Positions 55,855 to 64,000 of a DNA stretch of 64,000 nt are shown here, piece after piece. Each line of letters opens with the position of its first letter. Positions within the stretch are counted from its first letter, which is position 1. Made by a program: the position numbers and the translations under genes. The DNA is taken from positions 175,001-239,000 of the forward strand of contig JBBMOA010000001.1 of NCBI GenBank assembly GCA_037954235.1. Reading direction: 5' to 3'. Source of the stretch: Aulostomus chinensis. Its lineage: Eukaryota > Chordata > Actinopteri > Syngnathiformes > Aulostomidae. The notes under the pieces are model-generated. The model worked only from the letters and a program-made list of their open reading frames with translations, did not search any database and was not told the origin of the DNA.

Positions 55855-56165
55855 TGACTTCATTGCAGCTTTGACCTGAGCAGGTGTTCATTCTCATCTC
55901 AGTAACAGGGGACACTTTATCACAGCAGTGGACAAACATCAGCATTCATCACCCAGCAGCTCCTCTGATCAACAGAACAAGTTAAAGTATTCTGGAGAAT
56001 GAGGGCATTGATCCCTCTACCTCTCACATGCTAAGCGAGCGCTCTACCATTTGAGCTAATTCCCCTGTTAAGGAGCACAGCAGATAATGCAGCTTGACCT
56101 TCATCATGGTTGAATGACCTTCACCAGTTGAAGCTTCTCTGGTTGACCAATGTCATGGAGACCAA
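55855..56165 (-). repeat. tRNA-Ala duplication block, copy 3 (part 1)
   Basis: Direct match to 52870-53160 around an intact tRNA-Ala(AGC). The block resumes at 57225 after an insertion of about 1 kb. Confidence 0.85.
55993..56065 (-). tRNA. tRNA-Ala(AGC)
   Basis: Minus strand GGGGAATTAGCTCAAATGGT; acceptor GGGGAAT/ATTCTCC, anticodon stem CTCGC/GTGAG with loop TTAGCAT (AGC), T-stem GAGGG/CCCTC. All stems close. Probably functional, unlike its two paralogues at 32351 and 52991. Confidence 0.92.
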
Positions 56166-56761
56166 GGGTTCCATGTCATGAATGATTAATTGAAGGTAGC
56201 ATTTGTCTTGGTATTAACAGTTTATGTAAATTAGAGGCACACACACATGTTAATGGTGAGGTTTATTGAATCAGCAAACAAGTGAAACATTTTCTCTGCC
56301 ATGTGTTCCAGGGAGGGACCTGGGAAGCACAGGGGGACCGGCCATCCTGCCTGTGGAAAATGAAGACCCCAGTGTCAGTCAGTGGTAATCACTGTGCAAG
56401 GCCTGGTATTTTGTGTTGATCTAGTTTGTCTCAGGTAAATGTGGCAGTTTCAGTCGTCATGGTCAGTCCTCACCTCTTCCTGGTGGTTTCCTGAAAGGGG
56501 GTGGAGCCAAAAGGGGAGAGTGGCCTGAGGAAGCTCCTTAAGAGCTGTAGGGGCAAACCTTTGCTCCCAGATGGGGGAGGGGGTACAATCATAAGCAAGG
56601 TTCATTCGAGTGATTATGCATGTGGATGTATTATTGCGTTGGTGTAGTAGTCTGGAATCATGTATATATTTAGTCAGGTTAAGTTGTTGAGATGGTGCTG
56701 GTTTGATGTAAATATTGATTGTAGAGCATGGTTGTGGTCTCACCTCCACTCTATGGGCCAT
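56166..56761. other. Non-coding stretch within the insertion
   Basis: No gene recognised. Part of the sequence that splits tRNA-Ala block copy 3. Confidence 0.45.
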
Positions 56762-57135
56762 CCATCGTCATCTTCTGCTTATTCCTTACTAGTAAGGGTC
56801 GCGGGGGGGCTGGAGCCTATCCCAGCATCTACGGGCGAGAGGCAGGGTTCACCCTGGACAGGTCGCCAGTCCATCGCAGGGCCAACACACAGAGATGAAC
56901 AACCATTCACGCTCACACCTACGGTCAATTTAGAGTATCAATCAGCCTAGCCCCTAATGTCCATGTCTTTGGACAGTGGGAGGAAGCCGGAGTACCTGGA
57001 GAGAACCCACGCAGGCCCGGGGAGAACATGCAAACTCCACACAGAAAGATCCCACGCCCGAGCCGGGACTCGAACCCAGGACCTTCTTGCTGTGAGGGCA
57101 CAGTGCTGACCACTGCACCACCGTGCAGCCCCGAT
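56762..57135 (-). mobile_element. Teleost interspersed repeat, minus strand
   Basis: Complete minus-strand copy of the 24585 repeat (ggagcctatcccagcatcta, ccctggacaggtcgccagtc, ggaggaagccggagtacctg, cacagtgctgaccactgcac). Its head is better preserved here. Confidence 0.78.
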
Positions 57136-57224
57136 CTATGGGCTGGTCTGTCTAATTTCCTGCAGCGAGGAGGGGATAAAAGGCAGTCAGGGGTTTTTAA
57201 TTTAAGTTGATGGTGTCTCATGCA

Positions 57225-57283
57225 ATCTCTTTCAATACTCCAGTGGTGGTTTAAGTGAAGAAAAACATGGGTTAGTCAGTAGG

Positions 57284-57376
<93 letters not shown>

Positions 57377-58080
57377 CCATGCAGAGTTTCCCTTGTGACA
57401 ACCGATTTGATTTGGAAACCATCTCATCTAAATCTCCTCTCCAAAAACCCTCTTCTGCAACTTTGTACCCAAGTTGTCTCCTCATCAGGCACCACAGTAT
57501 CCAGTAGGTTCAGTTAAAACAGTCATCAGTGATTAATGTTCATGTTCAATGATGAGGTTTTGATTTATTCTTCCAGAATCATCTGAACAAACCCTCCTCA
57601 ACACAGTGAAGCCTTCATCTGACAGGAGGAGTTTCTTTTCCCAGTGATTCCACTGATAATGAAAAGCTTTGTTCATCAGACTGGTCTGATAGGATCAACT
57701 ACTGGTTGCTCTGGAGTGGAAACAGCAACCTGCCAGGAAACATTGGCCAGATCAAAGCCAAGATTAAAGCAAGAGCCTCCAGATCAAAGTCAGAATTGAT
57801 GATGATGTCATCAGGGGGCTTTGATAGTGTATTTATTTGTACCTGGAATTCTGTCTTTGATCTCAGGAGGACATGAAAGAAACACAACTGAGGAAAGTAG
57901 AGGAGAACATTCAGCTTCATTAGAGACACTTGAACTGTTGAACAGTAGAATTTGTTTGAAACAGTTTACAACACTGAGTGACAGGATTGAAGAGGGGAGA
58001 TTTTTGTATTTTCAGTTTAATTCTAATTTAAAACTGGGCATGAACATTTTTAGTCGTTCATATTCTAACATACAGAGGAA
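57225..58080 (-). repeat. tRNA-Ala duplication block, copy 3 (part 2)
   Basis: tttcaatactccagtggtgg and a GT tract (57288-57374), then cctccagatcaaagtcagaa to acatttttagtcg, matching 53165-53580 with about 330 bp of extra sequence in between. Confidence 0.75.
57288..57374 (+). repeat. (GT)n microsatellite
   Basis: Pure GT run of about 43 units. Confidence 0.97.
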
Positions 58081-58313
58081 GTCATGACATTCCCTTTTTT
58101 TAACCTGTCCTGTTCAGGAAATGGAAATGGAAATTTAGCTGCTATGTTGAATCACAAAAACCTTTTGAAGTCTACTTTTGCTTCAGTCAGAAAGTGGACT
58201 GTTGTTAACTCTCACAGTGGTTGGTGATTGTGGAGGAAGACAAAATCCTTATGAACCTCTTTTTAACAGACACACATTTCTAAAGACACTGGTTCATTTT
58301 ATTTTTCTTCTTC

Positions 58314-58385
58314 TAGCAGAGGATGGTTTTGATCCATCAACCTCTGGGTTATGGGCCCAGCACACTTCCTCTGCGCCACTCTGCT
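58314..58385 (-). tRNA. Initiator tRNA-Met(CAT)
   Basis: Minus strand AGCAGAGTGGCGCAGAGGAA; the acceptor stem closes fully and begins with the A1-T72 pair typical of eukaryotic initiators. Anticodon stem CTGGG/CCCAG has the initiator G-C triple, loop CCCATAA (CAT). T-arm GATGG-ATCAAAA-CCATC has A54 and A60. All features of initiator Met are present, so it is probably functional. Confidence 0.93.
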
Positions 58386-58659
58386 CTACCATTGACTGAA
58401 CAGTCCTTGTTTTAGGAGAGCATTCTCTGTCTTTGTCTCTGCCCTGCTCTCCTGCTCTCTTTCCCCACAACCAGTCAAAGCAGAAGGCCGTCCCCACTGA
58501 TCCTGGATCTGCTCTACGTTCCTGCCTGTTAAAAGGAAGGTTTTCATCACCACTGTGTCAGGATGTGCTTGCTGATGGAGAATTGTTGGGTGGAGGTTCA
58601 TTGAAGGAGTTTGGTGCTGGACCTGCTCTACTAGTAAAGAGTCATGAGATAACTTTGTT

Positions 58660-58686
58660 GTGACTTGACTTGACTTGACTTGACTA

Positions 58687-58730
<44 letters not shown>
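58660..58730 (+). repeat. (TTGAC)n and (CA)n tracts
   Basis: Five TTGAC units followed by a CA run of about 21 units, then the aggataagaggaagaaaatg (GGAT)n tail of an interspersed repeat to 58770. Confidence 0.9.
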
Positions 58731-58733
<3 letters not shown>

Positions 58734-58770
58734 AAACAGGATAAGAGGAAGAAAATGGATGGATGGATGT

Positions 58771-59443
58771 TTCCCAATGTGGCTCTGCAGCAGGAGGTCT
58801 TGTAGAAACAGGGACTGACCTGACACCAGCTCCCTCTGGAACAATGGTTCATTCATTCATCGGTGCCAGGAGGCCTAAAAACACACAAAACACCAATTCA
58901 ATCCAGGACCTTGGATCCTAAACTGAAACTCCATCACACGGTGGCTCTGCTGGGGCTCCCACAGGTGAGTGAGGCTGAGCTCCAGTCTGCTCTGAGGAGG
59001 CAGCAGACATCTGCACCACTCAAAAGTTTGGTTGGTGGCTTTGACAAAATCCCAACAAACTCAAATCCTGTTGAATCAGGAAGTTCTAGTTGAACTCTCA
59101 TCCACGTCACATGACCAAGAAAACCTCCTCTTTCATTCAGACCAGAACAGACAAACATAGAAACATTGACACGACAGGTGGGCACCGTCAACTTAAAGCA
59201 CGTTAAAATGGCAAAATATGAGGCCATGCATGCATTTATTATGCAAAATATTTGATACTTTATTGATAATAAGGATTCCAAGAAACTTTCTAAAACCAGG
59301 CCGACCTGTGCCGTGTGCTAGCTTATGGAAACAAACAGACCCAGAATCAGATATAGAGGTTCAGGTTCTGGATGGTTCTGGTTGGTTCCTGCAGTAAAAG
59401 GCATATATATCCAAGTGTGTGTGTGTGTGTGTGCATGCATGTG
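58771..59443. other. Non-coding stretch
   Basis: No gene recognised. A GT tract lies at 59416-59432. Confidence 0.5.
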
Positions 59444-60075
59444 TACCGTAAATGACCAATTAGTAGCAAAATCGATGTGGACCCCGGGCGTTTAAAAGAG
59501 ACCAGGCGTCTCTTGGTAACAGGCTTTTATTTTGGCACTGGCCAGCACTGGGCCACTATTATTATTTTTTTAGCAATAGGTATACAAGGTATAACAATAT
59601 ACTGTAGTATTTTAAAGAACAGTAGTGCAAATATCAAGATTGTCCAGAGAACACTTTACACAAGAACACTTTATTAGGAAGAAAAGGGGCGTGACAACTT
59701 GAGGCCCGTATCCTTCCACTTCCACGACAGTCTCATGAGGCCAAAATAGCAGATCTACACATTCACAACGACGCGTTACCACCTTGTAGATCTTTTTTTT
59801 TCTTTTTTTGCATGGAACTGAGAGCTTGAAGATTTGCTGTCTGCGGTGCACTGACATCATGAGACATAAATTACTGGGAAGTTAAAATAAATTGCAAAAT
59901 CTTACATGAAACCAAGTTAAGATAACAATCTCAAATAATGGCCCCCAGGCGTTTAAATGAACCTGGTGTTTATTTGAGACAGGCGTCTATTTTACAAAAT
60001 GAGGTCGGACCCTCGGCCATCAAATGAGACCCGGCGGCACTTTGACACCAGGCTGTTAATTGGTCAGTTAGGGTA
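59444..60075. mobile_element. Candidate terminal-inverted-repeat element (MITE)
   Basis: Left end TACCGTAAATGACCAATTAG and the complement of the right end TACCCTAACTGACCAATTAA match at most positions. Subterminal phrases are also mirrored (cccgggcgtttaaaagagac, accaggcgtctctt; ggcgtttaaatgaacctgg, gacaggcgtctatttt). 632 bp, no transposase seen. Superfamily not determined. Confidence 0.6.
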
Positions 60076-60079
60076 GATG

Positions 60080-60270
60080 AAGGCTGATAACATCCACTCC
60101 AAATAGTCAAACACAGGGGTTAGGATACAAGCAGAGCCTCTACATGGAAACAAAAGCACTGACAACTTTAAAACTGTACAGCGAGTTAAGAAAAATACTC
60201 TCTTTAAACCTTTTTATTAACTGTCCTCATAAACCTGTCTTTTAATAAACTTTCTATTCTTCTGTTAACT
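60080..60270 (-). repeat. Interspersed repeat, partner of 30225-30420
   Basis: Inverted match to 30225-30420, ending with the shared phrase cctgtcttttaataaacttt. Confidence 0.6.
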
Positions 60271-60499
60271 TTAAGTTCACTGTTCAGTAACTGGATGGAT
60301 GACAACAACAGAGATGCCTGTTTCTGAGTTTAGTCATTTGGAGGTTGATCTCATGGTGGATAAAACTGCAGGCTCACTGCTGCAGAAGCTTGCTTTTTCC
60401 TTTGTTTGGTGACGCATTTCCTTTGTTTGGCAGGAGGCAGGGTGAAGGGAAGTAGACCCAAATGAAGAGGAGGGGAAGGAGGGTGCACAAAAGAGGTTT

Positions 60500-60560
60500 G
60501 TTAAAGAGACTGGAGACTGGAGACTGGAGACTTGGCTTAAGATGAGAGACTGGAGGCGAG
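60500..60560 (+). repeat. Short (GGAGACT)n-like tract
   Basis: Four units of gagactg/gagact followed by diverged copies. Confidence 0.7.
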
Positions 60561-60659
60561 AGACCAGCGAAACCTGCAGGCTTGAGACTAGCAGCTCGTG
60601 ACTGGCGGCTGTCACAATGCTTGACGTCGACTTCGACATCACAACACAGCAGTACAATA

Positions 60660-61150
60660 AACACCACCACACTAACGACTCCATCGGTCCTTTAAAAAGA
60701 AGATCATTAACAACAGAGAACAGCTCTGTGGTAGAATTCAACACTTGGCAACTAAAGAAAGAGGCAGAAAAGTCTTCAAATGGATAAGAAGGTCCTCAGT
60801 AGAGCCAGAAACTGCAGTTAAACCAGATATTTCTTTAGACCACTTTTATCAAATTAACAGTCCAGAACTTCATTCAATGATGGCCTCATCAAAACCTTCA
60901 TCCTGTCTCTTAGATTGTTTCCTACTAGGCTGCTGAAGGAAGTCTTCCCTCAGTGAGCAACTCTTTATTCAATCTGATTCCTCTGTCTGTAGTAACAGGA
61001 CATGAACCACAGTCCTTGAAGGTAGCTGTCATTAAACCACTGCTTCAGAAGCCTCCTCTAGACCCTGAGGTTCTAGCCAACTATGGACTGATAGCTGACC
61101 TCCCCTCCTCTCTAAAATCCTGGAGAAAGCAGTTGTGTTGCAGCAGGTAT
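60660..61150 (+). mobile_element. L2/Rex-like LINE reverse-transcriptase fragment
   Basis: Encodes, with frame breaks, SLDHFYQINSPELHSMMASS, KPSSCLLDCF and then LKVAVIKPLLQKPPLDPEVL followed by ANYGLIADLP. These match the start of the reverse-transcriptase domain in L2/Rex-like LINEs (the vKPLLKKP...LDP...NYRPISNLP region). Truncated at the zinc-finger gene end. Confidence 0.82.
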
Positions 61151-61612
61151 CTGGAGGGTGGAGGGCTGTTCGTTCAGCCCTACCTGCACCTCGCTCTCTT
61201 GTCATGCTTCAAAGCCACAGCATGGCAGTGTTTTCTCCCCAGTATGGGTTCTCATGTGTCTTTCAAGACTTGCCTTAACTGAGAATTTTTTGCCACAAAC
61301 TGAGCAGGGGAATGGTTTCTCCCCAGTGTGTGTTCTCATGTGTGATTCTAGATTTGCCTTATTTGACAATCTTGTGCCACAAACTGAGCAGGGGAATGGT
61401 TTCTCCCCAGTGTGTGTTCTCGTGTGTTTTTTCAGACACCCCTTTTCTGAAAACGTTTTGCCACAAACTGAGCAGGGGAATGGTTTCTCCCCAGTGTGTG
61501 TTCTCATGTGATTTTTCAGACTTCCCTTTACTGAAAAACTTTTGCCACAAACTGAGCAGGGAAATGGTTTCTCCCCAGTGTGTGTTCTCATGTGTGTTTT
61601 CAGACATACCTT

Positions 61613-62370
61613 TTATGAAAACCTTTTGCCACAAACTGAGCAGGGGAACGGTTTCTCCCCAGTGTGTGTTCTCATGTGTACATCCAAACTCCTTCTGTTT
61701 CTAAAACCTTTACTGCATGTTGAGCACCTAAAAGGACGCTCATCCTTCCTGACTTCTGTCTGAGATTCAGAAGGACCAAAGGTCACGTTCTTGATGATCT
61801 CTGATTCTCCTTCAGTCTTAACTCTTTGCTCTTTTGAGCTGCAATGACTCACTTCCTGTCCTGGGCTCAGTTTCTGAAGCAAATTCCTCCTTGAGCCAAA
61901 GGGTTCCTTGTGCTCAGAGGTGGCCGTGTTATCAGGTCTGACCCAATCATCCTCACTGACTTCAGGCTCAGCTTCAGAAGAGTCTGACATCTGGTCTTCA
62001 GTCTTAGGTTGTACAAGTGGATCTGGATCTACCTTGCTGGCTGGTTCTGGTTCTGGTCCTCCACACTCTTCTCCATCAGCTTCTGTTTTCAGAGGATGAA
62101 TTGGGCTGCTGCTCAGAGACTCTTCTTTCAAGTTCTCCTCAGTTAGACTCTGATGAAGCTGTGGGAACTGAGGTTTCTCTTCGTCCCCTTCACTCTTCAC
62201 AGGGACCAGAGTGAAGGGGAACGTGGTGATATCAGCCTCCTGCTGCCCTTGAAGCTGCCCTCCCTCCTCACTGGTCCAGAGCTCCTCCCACTCCTCTTTA
62301 ATGTGGGGGGGCTCTGGGTCCTGCAGCTCAGGGGGAACCTCTTCTTTAATCACCAGCAGCTGCTCCACAT
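61613..62370 (-). CDS. Zinc-finger copy 2, exon 2 to first stop
   Basis: Acceptor CTGCAG just before 62370. The open frame covers the linker, finger 1 and half of finger 2 before TAA. Confidence 0.75.
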
Positions 62371-63429
62371 CTGCAGGACACAAACAGCAACATCAGAAAT
62401 CTCTTCATTTGACTCTGAAACAGCGGAGCAACAGACAGAAACAGAAATCAACTCAATGAAAAGAGACGTCCTGCTACTGACGACCAGTCAGCAAACTGGG
62501 AACAGAAACGCTGGCTTCAGATGCTTGGATCAGCGTTGTGTCACCCAGGTCAAAGGTCACTGGTCCCCTCTACTGAATGGTTTTGTCTATTCATGATCAC
62601 ATCTGCTAGTCAGAATGTTCATTTCTAGAATGAGACCCTGTAGGAGAATGAGAGTTCAGTCCCTAGAACCAGAGTTCTCAAAAGATGATCAAACTAGAAA
62701 CTGGACTCTCCTCTTGTAAGTGAAGACGCCTCTCATCCAAGAAGCTGCTTCAGTTCTAAAATTCAGTGGGAAGTCTCAGGTAGAGAACCACCCCAGGGGC
62801 ATGGAAACAGGGTCGTTCAGGTCACCTGAATGAAGGCGTGAAAGCTCAGTGGATCTAGAGATGGCATTGTGGGGGGGTCATAAATGGTGTCTGAGCCCCC
62901 CCCCCCCCCATGACCATATGTGGCAGGAGTTTCAGAGAAACTCAGAAGGATCTTTAACACACATCAGATCCCTGTGCACTTTAAGCCCAACAACACCATG
63001 AGACAGAAAACCTCAGCCTCAGACACCACCTGGCACCCACCTACAATGCCGGCCTCAGACCCTCCCCAGGAGGTGCAGCCAGCCTTCACGCCTTCATTCA
63101 GGTGACCTGAACGACCCCCCAAGAGGGTAACAACCCAGAACTGAGGCCAAGGACTCTCATCTCCACCTGATGAGCCTCTCGTTCTGGCCTGACCCCACTT
63201 GTTTTTGCCTCCACCCCTGGGGTGGTTCTGTTCCTGATACTTCCACTGAATTTTAGAACTGAAGGAGCTTCTTGGATGAGAGGCCAAACGTCTTCACTTA
63301 CAAGAGGAGAGTCCAGCTGCCTGGCTTGAGAATTAGGATGACCTGGAAAACTGAGAATATTCACAAATACTAGAACCAGAGGTGACCTGTACTGATGCTC
63401 AACATGTCAACCACCAGACAAAAAGAGAA

Positions 63430-63464
<35 letters not shown>

Positions 63465-63917
63465 CCTGTCTTCAGTATAAAGCTGTGTTCTGTCTCGTTG
63501 GAAGACATCTCTGACTGTGTTGTTAGCAGGGCTGCTGTGAATCAAGAGGTTCTCCATCGATACCTGAGTCTCCATCACTGATTCCTCTCCTCCACCTCTC
63601 TGACACAACAATCCTGACAGTGACAGTCTGGGTTGGAGCTGAGCAAAGTTGGATCTGACCTCCGGAAACCGGACAGCGCCACCTACTTGTTGGTCAGGAA
63701 GCAGCCAAGATGGCGCCCAGCGCGTCCCGGGCCTTTGGAGGTTTAACGGCTCCACCAACACCGAATAGCCGTCAACTGTTAAACACTTCTCCGTTGTTCC
63801 ACTCCTGCTCAGACGGTCTGAACACAATGACCCGGATTACGTACACGACCAGACCGGAGACACTTGCTGGCAGGAGTGCGGTCTCTCGGTTCTTCTGGTC
63901 AGTGTGGGGGGACTCAC
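62371..63917 (-). other. Intron of zinc-finger copy 2
   Basis: Alignable with the copy 1 intron in parts: the exon 2 flank (62371-62640 against 27380-27650) and the middle (63440-63650 against 26510-26690, including the microsatellite). A C-rich run lies at 62899-62909. Confidence 0.7.
63431..63464 (+). repeat. (CA)n microsatellite
   Basis: CA run in the copy 2 intron, homologous to the longer GT run at 26683. Confidence 0.96.
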
Positions 63918-64000
63918 CTGCTCTGTCCAGCCTGACTCGGGGCTTCAGCACGGCATCGAGCAGCAACCTCTGCCGGCGGTTCTCCCGCTCGTACTCCGCC
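63918..64000 (-). CDS. Zinc-finger copy 2, exon 1 (partial)
   Basis: End of exon 1: YERENRRQRLLLDAVLKPRV then RLDRAG, followed by a GTGAGT donor. Differs from copy 1 at one residue seen here (VLKP against VVKP). Continues beyond the window edge. Confidence 0.82.

Larger units (their letters stand above)
61202..64000 (-). pseudogene. C2H2 zinc-finger gene, copy 2, with in-frame stop, runs off window
   Basis: Paralogue of the 25843 gene in the opposite orientation. Exon 1 enters from the right edge (visible 64000 down to 63918, donor GTGAGT). Exon 2 runs from 62370 to 61202. It encodes VEQLLVIKEEVPPELQDPEP, an acidic linker, an extra segment absent from copy 1 (NTATSEHKEPFGSRRNLLQK) and six C2H2 fingers. 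Finger 1 is intact (CSTCSKGFRNRRSLDVHMRT). Finger 2 has TAA at 61613-61615 (FS stop KVCLKTHMRTH, GAA expected), after which the same frame continues to FEA and a stop at 61202. If translated as is, the product would have one complete finger. Start codon lies outside the window. Confidence 0.82.

Overview
The window looks like repeat-dense nuclear DNA of a ray-finned fish, probably a percomorph teleost. Evidence: spliced vertebrate genes with GT-AG introns, a C2H2 zinc-finger gene pair of teleost type, hAT, pogo-like and L2/Rex-like transposons, tRNA-derived SINEs, many (CA)n tracts and 14 eukaryotic tRNA loci. No intact long protein-coding gene lies wholly inside the window. All assignments come from reading the sequence; no database search was run.

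Layout. 1.8-5.0 kb is a nearly full-length hAT transposon (minus strand). It abuts satellite array 1 (5.0-7.9 kb), which in turn cuts off a second, ZBED1-like hAT relic (7.9-8.7 kb). A CpG-rich patch (9.1-9.7 kb) and a 43-bp minisatellite lead into six decayed exons of a laminin alpha gene (lama5-like, L4 domain plus one laminin-EGF repeat, 10.1-12.9 kb) with a 65-bp minisatellite in one intron. Satellite array 2 (13.0-17.1 kb) follows in the opposite orientation. 17.1-25 kb holds LINE tails, SINEs, tRNA-Leu(AAG) and a tRNA-Ser(GCT)-like copy.

25.8-29.0 kb is a two-exon C2H2 zinc-finger gene on the plus strand. A paralogue on the minus strand begins at 61.2 kb and runs off the right edge, so the two converge on the DNA between them. 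Each has an in-frame stop inside its finger array. Between them, 31.8-58.4 kb carries most of the tRNA loci (Ala, Glu, Ser, initiator Met), set in direct and inverted duplicated blocks. The clearest pair is a unit of about 1.65 kb bounded on both sides by (CA)n, present at 37.6-39.3 kb and inverted at 53.2-54.9 kb.

41.4-48.3 kb is satellite array 3, with clear higher-order repeats. It is followed by an internally deleted pogo-like element, a broken gene of a teleost SAMD3-like family, an 84-nt hairpin beside a LINE ORF1-like relic, and a candidate 0.63-kb terminal-inverted-repeat element.

The three satellite arrays (43-44 bp monomer, roughly 320 copies, about 14 kb or 22% of the window) are the dominant and most unusual component. 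Together with the inverted tRNA blocks and the converging zinc-finger paralogues they suggest a locus reshaped repeatedly by unequal exchange and inverted duplication. The functional units I would trust are the four or five well-folded tRNA genes, plus possibly the zinc-finger genes if their stops are assembly errors.
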